Shown here: piece after piece, positions 1-9,972 of the stretch
Layout: the number at the start of each line of letters is the position of its first letter
How positions within the stretch are numbered: position 1 is the first letter of the stretch
NCBI GenBank assembly: GCA_002317595.1
Contig: DCHL01000111.1
Coordinates: 1-22,915, forward strand
Origin: Lachnospiraceae bacterium UBA1753
GTDB taxonomy: Bacteria > Bacillota > Clostridia > Lachnospirales > Lachnospiraceae
DNA length: 22,915 nt
Direction: 5' to 3'
The notes under the pieces: generated by a model
The model's database searches: none
The model's input: only the letters and a program-made list of their open reading frames with translations
Told to the model about the DNA's origin: nothing
Made by a program: the position numbers and the translations under genes

Positions 1-158
1 ATATCTTTTCCATATTTCTTATATTCTAAAGCCTGAATTGAAATTCTTTCCTTTTCAGGAAACTCTTTCTTAGATTCAAAATGCACTGGAGTTAGGAACG
101 CCTTGGGATGGCTTGTTTTACGGGATGGCTGATACTCGTATAGATCCACAGCCTTGGC
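1..158 (-). pseudogene. Fragment resembling IS66-family transposase (TnpC)
   Basis: The minus-strand frame from 158 down to the left edge is open and reads AVDLYEYQPSRKTSHPKAFL near its beginning. This resembles the catalytic-core stretch of IS66 TnpC transposases (Y-[ED]-Y-x-P-x-R followed by a short HPK-x-FL segment). After FL the expected GYLxTDGY-type continuation is missing and the frame goes on with lysine/glutamate-rich sequence (PVHFESKKEFPEKER). There is no start codon: the frame enters from the terminator of the upstream surface-protein gene. I read it as a decayed, internally deleted or fused insertion-sequence relic; the family call rests on one short motif. It could instead be the end of an unrelated gene continuing beyond the window. 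Confidence 0.4.
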
Positions 159-159
159 T

Positions 160-193
160 GACAAAAAAGAGGAGCAATCGCTCCTCTTTTGTC
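160..193 (-). terminator. Rho-independent terminator of the giant surface-protein gene
   Basis: An 11-bp perfect stem (165-175 with 180-190, AAAAGAGGAGC / GCTCCTCTTTT) closes a 4-nt AATC loop. Read on the minus strand the hairpin runs into six T residues. GAC/GTC at the outer edges (160-162, 191-193) can extend it. It lies 45 nt past the TAG stop at 238-240 and is nearly symmetric, so it may also stop transcription coming from the left. Confidence 0.85.
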
Positions 194-237
194 TTTAGCT
201 CATATCAGGTGACAGAAGATCCGTCCCCCTTTCACCG

Positions 238-3200
238 CTACGGCACAATCACAAACGATACCTTCACCCGCGAGTCAGCAGTGACTCCATCTCGCCCTTT
301 GAACATCACGGTCACGGGCACTGAAACCTTTCTCCGCTTTTTAGGGCTGAACTTCAGATTATTTTCGACGAGAGTTCCGTATAGATAATCAACAGTCCCA
401 TCTTCCTTGAACTCAGCCTTCACCTCCACATCTGTGATACCATCCTTGTTGATATCAAGTGCTCCCATGACATCAGCGATGGTATATCCGGCAGGAATAT
501 TCAGCTCAAACTGAGCTCTTTTGTCAGTATCGCCCAAATAAAGCGACTTGCCATTGCTGCCCTTTGCAAGAGAAACCTTGGGCTTGCGCTGAACTACCTT
601 GACTTCAAACTCATGATATCCAGCTGCATCATACTGATAACTGTTCCCGTAATATGTATAACGATCATTTGCACGATCCTCTGTATAGCAGACATCCAGA
701 TCATTTGAACCGATTTTGACCAGTGCAATTGCTTTTACACTGTAGCTCTCTCCCGCCTTCATGGGATTTTTCGCTGCAAGAGCCGCAAATTTACACTTAT
801 GTGTATCCACATCGAAAACTTTAATATCATCAAAAAAGCTATTATCAGGATCAGCAGAATTCATAGAGTCTCCGTCGAAGACGATTGAATCTACATCCGA
901 ACCGCTGGGATAGTATTTAAGCTTTGGCTCCAGAACAAACATATATTTTGACAGGCGGGATATTGCCTTGGAAGCATTGCCTGTTTTATAGTCGTTTACC
1001 ATACCCAAAAGTGCGTCTGTGTCCACAGCCAGATTGTCCACTTTGCCCTTTGTCTTGTACACGACCCTCGGAGTTTTGTTCGTGATGGTGATGATGAATT
1101 TGAGAGCTTTCAGAGAACTCTTTTTGTCCGCCGTCTTTGGAGTGAATCTGAAAATATACTTCCCAGGCTTCACGCTGGTTGAAGCATCAGAGAGTTTCAC
1201 AATTGAGCTCTTGATATAATAGCTGCCGCTCTTGCCGCTCTCAGTATCTTTTACAAGTGCAAACGTCAAAAGATTTTCTGAGAGAAGTTTCTTCGCATCA
1301 CTATTTGATGAAATAATATCATACTTATCTTCGTTGATCTCTCCAACAAAGCCCTTCATATAATCATCACTCAGATTTGTGTCGAGCCAGCTAATGTATT
1401 CCGACTCGAACGCGGTGTTGAATGTTATCTTGTCATCTCCTTTCTTGATCTTCATATAAGGTGTCTTCACCTTCACTTTGAGCGTCACCGGAAGACTCTC
1501 GCTCCATTTGTCGGATTTGAGTGTCAGCTTTGTGCTGTCGCTGCTCTTTTTTCCGTTATAAGTAAAACACTGACCTGTCACTGTTGCGGACCAGTCAATA
1601 TCCTTCCCATCTTTTGTGAAGGCTATATTTTCAACCTTCCCATTAAAGTCAACATCAAAGGAGCTATTATTACTATTGAATTCATTAACAGTCTTGTCCA
1701 CATTTCCGTTGATACCGTAGATCTTCTTGTTTTCATCCAGGATGACAAACCTTGCCGTCCTGTCATTTGTCTTCGGAACAACAGTTTCCGAATAAACCTT
1801 TAGCTTCGGAACCTTGTAATTCACAGGGAGCTTCACCTTCACTGTCACGGGATCCTTGTAGCCCTTGAGATAAAGGGTCAGCTCACCCGAGGCAAGCTTA
1901 TTATCCTTTAGCTTTTTATCGGCTATTCCCAGCTTGTCCCCATCCGCAGTGAAACTCAAACTGTAGGTATAGGTGTTCTTCTTTTCATTGATATCAACAA
2001 CGTCTTTTTCAACTTCATTTCCGTCTGCATCTTTCACTTTTGTTTTATCAATCGTGAATGTAAATCCTTCACCAGAAGCAGAGCCAGCCGCATCCTCCCA
2101 GATAAACTCTTCCGCAGAACCTGTTTTTCCAAAGACGTTATTATCATTAGTAGTAGGATTCAAATACGGCGTACCCTTCAAAATCAGAGCCAGTTTTCCT
2201 TTGGCATCTGTAAAGAAGAGGTTGTAGTTCTCAACCGTCTTCACCGAAGCCTTCACCTCGTTCTTCTTCGGCGTAATCTTGATAGGGAATGAATATTCGG
2301 CACTGACGCTCGAATCATCACTCACCACTTTCACTATCATATAATAAGTCTTTGCTTTCTTTAGTCCCTCCTTTGGTACAACGAAGTATTTGTTTTCGTT
2401 TTCATTTGAACCCTTGAAGCTGCTCACATCAGAAGTGCTAGAATACGAAAGGCTACCATCGGAATTCTGAGTACAGGTATCCGCAAACATAACACTTGAT
2501 ATTTTTGTTCCATATACCGGTACTATTTCAATTGGTGTATCAGTTTTCTGCGCAAGCGCCTGTCCTTCAGTCGTATTAAAATCATAGGCTGTATTCACAG
2601 TCACCGATTTTGTGGAAACCTTAGGCATGAAATCAACCACCCTCACACCTACTTCAGCGCTCTTTTCAGTCAGTCCATCGTTTACTTTGAGCGTGAGCAT
2701 TGCCGAGCCTGTAGTATTTTTGATTTTCACAGCATGATTTCCTTCTGCATTAGCACTGCTGTCAACACTCGCAAGCTTTGAGTTAGAACTCTCAAAGGTA
2801 TAATTTACCCCCGACGAAATCCTCCTTCCGTCCGAGTCTATGAAAACGGGCTTTAATACCACAGTTGTTCCCTGGAAGGTTTTGGTATCGTAGGTAAAGT
2901 TCGTTCCTGTCACATCATTCTTCACCGCCGAAGGCGCCGAAGTATCCACAGCAAGGATCTGAATCTTTTTCACCAGTCTGTCGTTACTTGAATACAGTGT
3001 CAGCGCACAGTTCTCGAGATCCTCATCGGAGACGATTTGTTCCCCGATCAGATCCACGTCCTTTATGAACTCGCCGCCATTGTAATGACCTATACACAGG
3101 CTGTGGAGCTTCAGTTTCACGCCTTCCTTGTGCGCTTTGTAGGCAAACAACTGATCTACGCCAAATGATTTGCCATCCGATTCGCGTACATAGTAATGGT

Positions 3201-6200
3201 GAGAGGTATCTATATCCACGTCCGCAGGAAACTCTTCCCACGTATAAGAGATATGATAATTGTCCTTCGTTCCGCGTCCATTAAAATTGAAGCCGGCAGT
3301 TACCAGTGCGCCGTTCCTGTCTGCCTCGGTAGAAACCGGCACCACCGCAGTTTTGCCGTCATCAGAGATCTGTGCGCCGCCCTGTATCTTTTCTGTTTTC
3401 TCACCTTCCTTGTATGTGTATTCGTCAATAAAACCCGTGATAATACTGTCAAAGGATCTGAGTTTTACCTTCTGTTTGAATGTCAGGGGATAATATTTCT
3501 CACTCACAGCAGCTGCTATTTTGACAGCATATTCCCCCGCCGTGCCATCTTCCGATTTCACCTTGCTTTCAGCCACTCTCGGAAGGATGGTTGAAGGATA
3601 TGCCCATTCCCAATCAGAACCAAAACCATATTTTGTCAGGTCGATGTCTGAGAGCCTTTTCTGGGCATCAGTAATAGCATATATTTCGGCCTCGGCAGGA
3701 AGCTTTGGAATACTCTTGATTTTCAGAGTGATTTCCTTTGCTTCACACTGTCTGTATTTTTCAGAAGACTTTGGTGTGATGATGATCTTTGTCTCGCCTG
3801 TTTTCTTCAGCTCGATGTATTTTTGCGTGCTCTCTTTATCCTGCACGATGGCCGCTATCCTTGATTCTACAATCCTCACGTCAAACCAGGCGAAAGGATC
3901 TCCAATAATATTACCGTTTTTGTCGGCAAGCTTCAGTTCATACTTATCACCCTTTTTTTCGAAGGCAACCGTGAAAGTACTCGCATCTGTTTCATCCTGC
4001 ACACAGTCATAGCCTCGGTAAATGGTTTTTCCATCGCTATCTTTGCCTGTAACCTTCCTGTCCAAAAAGCCTGCAACTGAAAATTCCGTAAAGACGTCAG
4101 TCTCGTCTGTTCCGGAAGTAAACATCGGCGCTCTGTCAGGCTCAGCGTAGCTAATCGTATTTATTAGGGTTTCATAGCCCTCCTCTGTGTCTGTGAGATC
4201 TGCATATACGTTGACTTTCGACAGATAATAGGTGACATTCTTGCGAAGGTTTTTGAAAGAGAGCTCGACCTCATAGCCATTTTCTTTTGTGAAGATGGCT
4301 TCTTCTGACTTTATTTCCTGTCCCTCGGAATATGTTTTGAAGTCTCCCTTGTCACCTTCCTCGGCCAGCTGGGCCACAACCTTTATCTTGTCAAGATCCC
4401 CGGGTGTAATGAGCTTCACTGAGACCTTGTTCACATTGTCTGCGGCTGAATATGAAACATCAAGTCCTCCCGGCGTCGTAGTATCATAATCAACCTCATA
4501 AGGAGAATCAGCCGGAGTCACAATACCATTTTCTACAAGAAGAAGATTATCTTTGCCAATAGCAGTGGATTTTATGTTTTCAATTTTTGTAGTAGGGACT
4601 ACGGAAATAGTTGATGCATTATCACTCGCCAGCATAATCAAATAATCATATTTATTTCCAGCACCCCAGGAAATATCTGACCATGTAAATCGTAACGCAT
4701 TATCGACAAGTTCTATTTTATTAGGGCTCTTACATGTATCTGTTTCCCAAATTCCATTATTTGGACGCAAGTACAATTTGCTATTCGCTGCCCACTTAGC
4801 CAAATCTTCCGTGTTTTCAAAGCCTGTGTATTCAGCCACCAAACTGCCGCCAGTGATTTTTGGAACCACCTTCACACTTATTGTGTGTTCTTTGTTTCCT
4901 GTGGTGAATTCACACTCTGAAATATGCTCTCCATCTTCTGAATCTGCGATATAGCCCACATATTTGGTATTCGGCTTCAGATTTTCAAATACTATGTTAT
5001 AGGATTCAGAATTCTCTGAAACCGAAGCATCACTTAACTGTACAGCTGCAGGCTGATCAGCCTTTCCTGTAATATCTTTTACATAGTAATGAATAACATC
5101 TTTAAGCGATTTACCTGACTCAAGTAATGCCTTCGCATCTTCATCCGCCGAAAGATCAACAGTAAGCTCAGCCGACGTACCTACAAACGGCAACCCATTC
5201 GCAGACAAGGTAAGCTTATTCTTCGCTGAAGCAGTGATAAATGAGTGCTTATCCTCTGCCACAGATGCATACTTGTCATCTCCTTGAGTATTAAACTTAC
5301 GCAGCAATGAAGAATGAATATAGTATTTTGTATTCGGTTTCAGTGCTCCATAAGCTTTAGAATCAACCTCTGCCGAAATGCCATTCTGAGAAACAGTACT
5401 AACTGCTTCAACATCTCCAATATCATTTCCATAAGCATCCTGTAATTTCATTTCCAGCTTATAATCAAAGGTTCCGGTATCGATAGGATCTCCGGTTTTT
5501 GAAATCATCACGGGAACCTTGACCCTGAAATCGCCAATGTAGGCTTCATCACTATCGCCGGTATAATTGAAACTATAAAGTCCTGCTGAATCTGTAGTAA
5601 AGCTTTGGTTCTCCTTGCTATCATCTGACAGCGTAAGCTCTTTTCCATAATATGTAAGCTTTAGATCTGATATCGTATAATCTGTAGCTGCTTCAAGTTC
5701 ATCCAGAGTGTAGTATACCCTGATAGTGCTCTTTTGATCGCCGTTATACTCAATTTTACACTTAGGATTTGCCGTATCGCCCCAGTACCAAATATTGTTC
5801 TCTTTTAAAGTTCCACCAGTAACAGTATTCACATCCACACTGCATGCAAAGGCTCTGCTTTCGGAAGAATCCTTTTTCGTCACCTTTCCTTCAAGCTTCA
5901 GCTTGCTCGCATTAAAGAATCCTTCATTAAAATACATTGCGTCTTTATATGGATATTTAAAGAAAGTATCCCAGTCTTTAAGAGTCACCAACAGCCTGGC
6001 AGAATTAGTTCCAACATAAGGACTAAGTACATTGACTTCAGCCTTCTCTTTACAGGCCTTTGTCGTAAAGGTCAGAGGTTCCTCAATGGGAGTTCCGTCC
6101 TTGTACTGAGGCGTGATGATATCTTCCTCATAAAAATAGGTCTTACCCACATTGGATTTATCGTATTCATTATTATTTTTCAAAAAGAGGATCTCGTATG

Positions 6201-6774
6201 TTGTGCCCGGTGCTAAACCGTAGCCATATGTTTTACGTGAATCAATTTGCGGGCACGCATCCCATTTACCCTGCCTTTCAGCACCAGCGTCAAAATAAGA
6301 CCATACAGTATATTTTTGCGTTCCCTTCTCACGTAAAAGGACTTTACATACATCGCTGTCCAAATACTCAAATTGCAGACATACATAATTAGAGCCTATA
6401 ACAGGAGTAAAATTACCTTCATCTTTAAATTTATCTGCAATGACAACTCTTCCATAAGTTCTTATCTGATTGCTGACAGTCTCCCCACTTTCATCCTTTG
6501 AGTTGTCAGAAATAAGGATGGCAACAAGATCAGGATCAGTACTGCTATCGCCTGTTTTTTTGTACAGCGTCGCTCTGATCCGATAGCTCTGATTTTCACC
6601 AACAGAACTAAATGTCTTATAGGGGAGAGGTACACCTTGACCAGTTTTATCAAAATCCCAATCCTGATGTCCAAATTCGTCATAGGCGCCTTCTTTAAAA
6701 AGCTGAACTCTCACAAAATGATTGTTCTTAAAATCATCACTAATAGCTGTATTATCTGAATTCGCTACATCCAC
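238..6774 (-). CDS. C-terminal part of a giant secreted fn3/Ig-like repeat protein (downstream of an in-frame TGA)
   Basis: A 2178-aa open frame whose first possible initiator is GTG at 6772-6774, but the frame stays open upstream to the TGA at 6895-6897, in register with the preceding 952-aa ORF. The GTG has no separate ribosome binding site and no signal peptide, so this is almost certainly the rest of that protein and not an independent gene. The first ~850 residues contain fibronectin-III-like signatures (LAPGTTYEI, LKPNTKYYI, LKPNTKYVG, LRKNVTYYL). The rest is a string of beta-rich, Ig/cadherin-like units whose boundaries show a recurring basic-hydrophobic-proline pattern (VPKLKVY, TPYMKIKK, TPRVVYK, KPKVSLAK). 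There is no LPXTG, SLH or membrane anchor at the C-terminus (ends SFVIVP). A surface adhesin or matrix role is inference only. Confidence 0.75.
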   Translation of the reverse strand: MDVANSDNTAISDDFKNNHFVRVQLFKEGAYDEFGHQDWDFDKTGQGVPLPYKTFSSVGENQSYRIRATLYKKTGDSSTDPDLVAILISDNSKDESGETVSNQIRTYGRVVIADKFKDEGNFTPVIGSNYVCLQFEYLDSDVCKVLLREKGTQKYTVWSYFDAGAERQGKWDACPQIDSRKTYGYGLAPGTTYEILFLKNNNEYDKSNVGKTYFYEEDIITPQYKDGTPIEEPLTFTTKACKEKAEVNVLSPYVGTNSARLLVTLKDWDTFFKYPYKDAMYFNEGFFNASKLKLEGKVTKKDSSESRAFACSVDVNTVTGGTLKENNIWYWGDTANPKCKIEYNGDQKSTIRVYYTLDELEAATDYTISDLKLTYYGKELTLSDDSKENQSFTTDSAGLYSFNYTGDSDEAYIGDFRVKVPVMISKTGDPIDTGTFDYKLEMKLQDAYGNDIGDVEAVSTVSQNGISAEVDSKAYGALKPNTKYYIHSSLLRKFNTQGDDKYASVAEDKHSFITASAKNKLTLSANGLPFVGTSAELTVDLSADEDAKALLESGKSLKDVIHYYVKDITGKADQPAAVQLSDASVSENSESYNIVFENLKPNTKYVGYIADSEDGEHISECEFTTGNKEHTISVKVVPKITGGSLVAEYTGFENTEDLAKWAANSKLYLRPNNGIWETDTCKSPNKIELVDNALRFTWSDISWGAGNKYDYLIMLASDNASTISVVPTTKIENIKSTAIGKDNLLLVENGIVTPADSPYEVDYDTTTPGGLDVSYSAADNVNKVSVKLITPGDLDKIKVVAQLAEEGDKGDFKTYSEGQEIKSEEAIFTKENGYEVELSFKNLRKNVTYYLSKVNVYADLTDTEEGYETLINTISYAEPDRAPMFTSGTDETDVFTEFSVAGFLDRKVTGKDSDGKTIYRGYDCVQDETDASTFTVAFEKKGDKYELKLADKNGNIIGDPFAWFDVRIVESRIAAIVQDKESTQKYIELKKTGETKIIITPKSSEKYRQCEAKEITLKIKSIPKLPAEAEIYAITDAQKRLSDIDLTKYGFGSDWEWAYPSTILPRVAESKVKSEDGTAGEYAVKIAAAVSEKYYPLTFKQKVKLRSFDSIITGFIDEYTYKEGEKTEKIQGGAQISDDGKTAVVPVSTEADRNGALVTAGFNFNGRGTKDNYHISYTWEEFPADVDIDTSHHYYVRESDGKSFGVDQLFAYKAHKEGVKLKLHSLCIGHYNGGEFIKDVDLIGEQIVSDEDLENCALTLYSSNDRLVKKIQILAVDTSAPSAVKNDVTGTNFTYDTKTFQGTTVVLKPVFIDSDGRRISSGVNYTFESSNSKLASVDSSANAEGNHAVKIKNTTGSAMLTLKVNDGLTEKSAEVGVRVVDFMPKVSTKSVTVNTAYDFNTTEGQALAQKTDTPIEIVPVYGTKISSVMFADTCTQNSDGSLSYSSTSDVSSFKGSNENENKYFVVPKEGLKKAKTYYMIVKVVSDDSSVSAEYSFPIKITPKKNEVKASVKTVENYNLFFTDAKGKLALILKGTPYLNPTTNDNNVFGKTGSAEEFIWEDAAGSASGEGFTFTIDKTKVKDADGNEVEKDVVDINEKKNTYTYSLSFTADGDKLGIADKKLKDNKLASGELTLYLKGYKDPVTVKVKLPVNYKVPKLKVYSETVVPKTNDRTARFVILDENKKIYGINGNVDKTVNEFNSNNSSFDVDFNGKVENIAFTKDGKDIDWSATVTGQCFTYNGKKSSDSTKLTLKSDKWSESLPVTLKVKVKTPYMKIKKGDDKITFNTAFESEYISWLDTNLSDDYMKGFVGEINEDKYDIISSNSDAKKLLSENLLTFALVKDTESGKSGSYYIKSSIVKLSDASTSVKPGKYIFRFTPKTADKKSSLKALKFIITITNKTPRVVYKTKGKVDNLAVDTDALLGMVNDYKTGNASKAISRLSKYMFVLEPKLKYYPSGSDVDSIVFDGDSMNSADPDNSFFDDIKVFDVDTHKCKFAALAAKNPMKAGESYSVKAIALVKIGSNDLDVCYTEDRANDRYTYYGNSYQYDAAGYHEFEVKVVQRKPKVSLAKGSNGKSLYLGDTDKRAQFELNIPAGYTIADVMGALDINKDGITDVEVKAEFKEDGTVDYLYGTLVENNLKFSPKKRRKVSVPVTVMFKGRDGVTADSRVKVSFVIVP

Positions 6775-6894
6775 CTTAAAATATAACCAGTCTCTATGAT
6801 TTCCAAAATCAAATTCATACTTCTTTCCCTGAAATGTAGCTTCATAGCTTCTTGAAGCTCTTATAGCACTAGCAATCTTCCTAGTCGAACCAGA

Positions 6895-6897
6895 TCA
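6895..6897 (-). other. In-frame TGA splitting one giant ORF
   Basis: Minus-strand codons read ...GTG GAT ACC TGA TCT GGT TCG ACT... The 40 codons between this TGA and the first downstream initiator (GTG, 6772-6774) are all sense and encode protein-like sequence (SYEATFQGKKYEFDFGNHR). Three other genes in the window (larE, the C1 protease, the ATPase) end at TGA, so TGA is a normal stop in this genome. The simplest reading is a nonsense mutation (for example CGA to TGA) or a sequencing error. Confidence 0.85.
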
Positions 6898-9753
6898 GGT
6901 ATCCACAGAAATATCTTTCAAAACAGCTTGGGGCATCTTCTGAGAACATACAATCTTCGCCTTTGTATCTGTTTCTACTCCGACCACCTCAAAAGCGTTG
7001 TATATCTCCCCACCGTCTCTTTTTTCAAGTTTGCTTCCGTCCTGCTTCACTGAGACATCCTTTGTCTCAATCTCAAAGTGGCTTTCCTTCACAGAATTTT
7101 CTGTCTCGACAGCAAAAGATTTGTCTTTGCATATATCATGCGCATACTCAAACACCACCGGCATCTCTGCCCTCAGCTCTGTCTCGAAATCCGTCTTGCT
7201 TGAAATGGTGGTTTTCACCTTATCAAAGACAAAGCTGAACTTCCCTGTTGTTTCGCCAAGATTTGTTCTAAGCTTTATATAATAGGTTCCCGGAGTCAGC
7301 TTTGCAGTTCCATCCAGGGACTTGAACATGCTTGAATACCCAAAGCCTCCAGCATCTTGGGCAAACAAAGTAGTATGCCTGTATTTTTTTACTGCATTTC
7401 CAAGCTCTTTTTTCCCCGCGTGATCTAATACCTTCTGTTCGCTTTCGTCTATCAAATAGACAGCATCCTTCTTCGTGCTTCCAAGCCCACTGAAAAGACT
7501 GCTATACACTTGCTTTGACGAATGTGACAGATAATAATATCCCGGCTCAGTGATAGTCACAGCATAGTAATGTTCAGAATTCAAATCAAGATTTATAGAA
7601 GTTCCAGGCGTTACAGTTTCAACAGACTCTGCTGCCCCAAGCTTTACTGAATAGTATTCTTTACCAGATGAATAATAAAGCTTCAGCAAATATGAATCGC
7701 CCTTCTTGATGTTTCCAAAGGGGCAGGACAGATATGATGCAGCAAGATTAGAATCAATTGTTTTTGACCAGTCTATCTTTTGATTGTCATCAATGCTATC
7801 CAAGCTGTACAATTCCCATTGAATATAATTATTCTTTGCATATTCCATGCCAAGCGCCATAAACGGCATATCCTTCGGCGCAGTATAATAGAAGTAGTAA
7901 ACAGTACCCGCGAAAATTTGATACTCTTTTGCTTCGCCGACAATCCTTTCCGGCACAGTCTTCCCAAGAGAAGAAAGGGTCAGGTCAGCCTCTTTTGCTT
8001 TGATCAGGATATATACAGTCTCTTCTTTTTCCAGAAAATCTGCATAATCAATTGATTTTACAGTAGTATCTTCTCTGCGCTCCTCAAGCTCATCTACACT
8101 GCCCGCATCCTTCGATCCAATATAATATGAACAGTCAAATGATACACTTGCGTCCGCACTGTTGATCATATAAAAGCCATTTTCAGGCGCAGTGAACTTG
8201 ACCCACTTGCGTGAGCCCTTCGTGATTGTACCCAGTCCATCTCCCAGGCTCACAGCACTTGATAGATCCCAATCACGGATCTTCACAGTCACGGATGTCA
8301 CGCCATCACTCAAACCAGGAATCTTGATAAAGTACTCATCGTCCGCTCCGAACTTAAGTGTCTGAACATCTGAGGTTCCGTTTATCTTGCATAATTCGGT
8401 TCCTGTTTCATCATCATCGGCAAAGTTGACCAGATACGCAACCTGTTCACCACCATCCTCATTTTCAAAGGAAAAAATGGCCTCGCAGTTCTTTGAAGCA
8501 GACGAAAGCACAGCGATATACTCCGTAGTATTCGTGACAGTGATAGTTTTAGTTTTGCTCTCATCTGCTATATCCATACAAGGAGTTTCTGTGACCGTGA
8601 TCTTTGCCTTTTCGCCATTTTTCCAGGTCTTATCTGTGGTATACACATAAGCATATGCGTTTTGGTTTTTGCTCAGGAAAATAGGGCTTCCGTTTTCTTC
8701 CGGATACTTTCCTATTGACTGCGCACTGGCATACAGATCAACCTTGACCTTTGACGGAAAGGCAAACTCATAGTACCCATCCTTTGCTGCCTCAAAGTGA
8801 TACCACTTTCCGCCGCTTACGCCCGCAGTGATATCAGCCTCCAAAGCTTTTCCAAGCTCCAGTGTTCCGCAGCCATCCTCCTTGCTGTGCTCCTTTGCCA
8901 CATAGTTGCTCTCATCTTCTATTGTCACTTTCAAAACCGCATTCTCACTGCAGCTTGAAATCAAACGATAAAAGAGTACCTTGCTTTTTTTCAATCCCTC
9001 TGCAGTCAAAGATGCTGAGTAAGAATTTCCTTCACCCGCAACAGAGATTGATTTAGTATCGCATGTTATTGTAATATTGCTCTTATCCGAGCTCAGATTT
9101 ATATCATAATCGCCTGACGCAGGTATGGTGTATGCATAGGTCTTGCTCTCGCCTGCATTAAGTATCAGGTTGGTTTCCTTCCCTGCTGCCTCTGCCTTTG
9201 CCAGTAAGGCTTTTCTTCCCGTGGCAGGTTCAGAACTGCTTGTATTTTTGATCTTCAGATACAGCGTTCCAAAATCTATGCTGGAATTGTCCATGACCTC
9301 ATATATTGAAGCAGAGCTCTTATCCTCAAAATATGGATCTTTTGCATCTGCATCCTTGTAAAGGGAAAATGAGCACTTCTTATCAGAATTTGCGGCATCA
9401 AAATAATAGTCTGCCTCGTCATCCTTGATTACAAACGAATACCAGACCTCGCCACCTGCAGGTATTTCCTGAACATCAAAGCTTGTTCCAATTTCTTTTT
9501 GGATAGCCTCTGGCGCACTAGCGCCGGATCGGTTTTCCGAATTGACATCGTCAGATGAGCCATCACCATCTGCTTCTGGCGACTCCTCCAAAGCCTCATC
9601 CCCGAAACTGCTCTCCTCATCAAGCACGACAGCTTCATTCACATTCTCAGCCGCATAAACCGGCATCGCCGCCGTCGGCAGCACAGTCACAGTCATAGCC
9701 ACAGAGAGAAGAATAGACAGCAGCCTTGCCTCCAACTTTCCTTTTGCCCTCAT
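6895..9753 (-). CDS. Secreted multidomain protein with PPC-like beta-sandwich repeats (N-terminal part of a split giant gene)
   Basis: Starts at ATG 9751-9753 with a strong AGGAGGAC ribosome binding site (9761-9768). Residues ~1-35 form a signal peptide: basic start (MRAKGKLEAR), hydrophobic core, and an alanine-rich end at VYAA. An acidic, serine-rich linker follows (~40-80). From ~85 to ~845 there are about seven ~90-130-residue units with the pattern [charged]-x-W/Y-[YF]-x-F-x-[AP]-x-x-x-G-x-Y-x-[FI] (KWYHFEAAKDGYYEF at 316-330, KWVKFTAPENGFYMI at 516-530, HYYAVTITEPGYYYL at 728-742). This resembles bacterial pre-peptidase C-terminal (PPC) domains. No catalytic motif is visible. It ends at an in-frame TGA, after which the same frame continues for 2218 more codons, so as written this is a truncated product. 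It is the last transcription unit before the terminator at 160-193. Confidence 0.8.
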   Translation of the reverse strand: MRAKGKLEARLLSILLSVAMTVTVLPTAAMPVYAAENVNEAVVLDEESSFGDEALEESPEADGDGSSDDVNSENRSGASAPEAIQKEIGTSFDVQEIPAGGEVWYSFVIKDDEADYYFDAANSDKKCSFSLYKDADAKDPYFEDKSSASIYEVMDNSSIDFGTLYLKIKNTSSSEPATGRKALLAKAEAAGKETNLILNAGESKTYAYTIPASGDYDINLSSDKSNITITCDTKSISVAGEGNSYSASLTAEGLKKSKVLFYRLISSCSENAVLKVTIEDESNYVAKEHSKEDGCGTLELGKALEADITAGVSGGKWYHFEAAKDGYYEFAFPSKVKVDLYASAQSIGKYPEENGSPIFLSKNQNAYAYVYTTDKTWKNGEKAKITVTETPCMDIADESKTKTITVTNTTEYIAVLSSASKNCEAIFSFENEDGGEQVAYLVNFADDDETGTELCKINGTSDVQTLKFGADDEYFIKIPGLSDGVTSVTVKIRDWDLSSAVSLGDGLGTITKGSRKWVKFTAPENGFYMINSADASVSFDCSYYIGSKDAGSVDELEERREDTTVKSIDYADFLEKEETVYILIKAKEADLTLSSLGKTVPERIVGEAKEYQIFAGTVYYFYYTAPKDMPFMALGMEYAKNNYIQWELYSLDSIDDNQKIDWSKTIDSNLAASYLSCPFGNIKKGDSYLLKLYYSSGKEYYSVKLGAAESVETVTPGTSINLDLNSEHYYAVTITEPGYYYLSHSSKQVYSSLFSGLGSTKKDAVYLIDESEQKVLDHAGKKELGNAVKKYRHTTLFAQDAGGFGYSSMFKSLDGTAKLTPGTYYIKLRTNLGETTGKFSFVFDKVKTTISSKTDFETELRAEMPVVFEYAHDICKDKSFAVETENSVKESHFEIETKDVSVKQDGSKLEKRDGGEIYNAFEVVGVETDTKAKIVCSQKMPQAVLKDISVDT

Positions 9754-9972
9754 AAATTTAGTCCTCCTTTATACACAAACACTTATATAAAATCTCTCTT
9801 CCTTTGAGCATAATCATATAAAGAGACATATGTATCTAATTTGTCAGTTTTCCATCAATAGCAAAAAAATTCAAGTATTATTTTGTCAACCAACTGGGGG
9901 CGGCGATAAATAACCAATTTGGATCAATTAGAAAATAGTGTTAACCTTGTAAAACAATAATATCTCGCTTCG
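9754..9972. other. Intergenic region between larE and the giant surface-protein gene
   Basis: 219 nt, AT-rich. It holds the Shine-Dalgarno of the downstream gene (9761-9768) and presumably its promoter. Minus-strand TTGACA (9884-9889) and CTGACA (9842-9847) are possible -35 elements, but neither has a good -10 at 16-18 bp. I see no convincing terminator after larE. Confidence 0.4.

Noticed and set aside
3196..4012. Plus-strand ORFs opposite the giant gene and the other genes
   Set aside because: They are antisense shadows of strongly coding minus-strand frames, with no ribosome binding sites or recognisable protein motifs.
6846..6897. UGA at 6895 as a selenocysteine codon, with the AGCTTC/GAAGCT hairpin at 6846-6859 as a SECIS
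   Set aside because: The hairpin has a 2-nt loop and lies too far downstream, the protein is a secreted non-redox beta-repeat type, and no redox motif surrounds the site.
6895..6897. UGA reassigned to an amino acid genome-wide
   Set aside because: larE, the C1 protease and the ATPase all end at TGA at the expected family length or before the next gene.
9842..9889. Promoter for the giant surface-protein gene from TTGACA (9884-9889) or CTGACA (9842-9847)
   Set aside because: Neither has a recognisable -10 at 16-18 bp; plausible but not supported enough to annotate.
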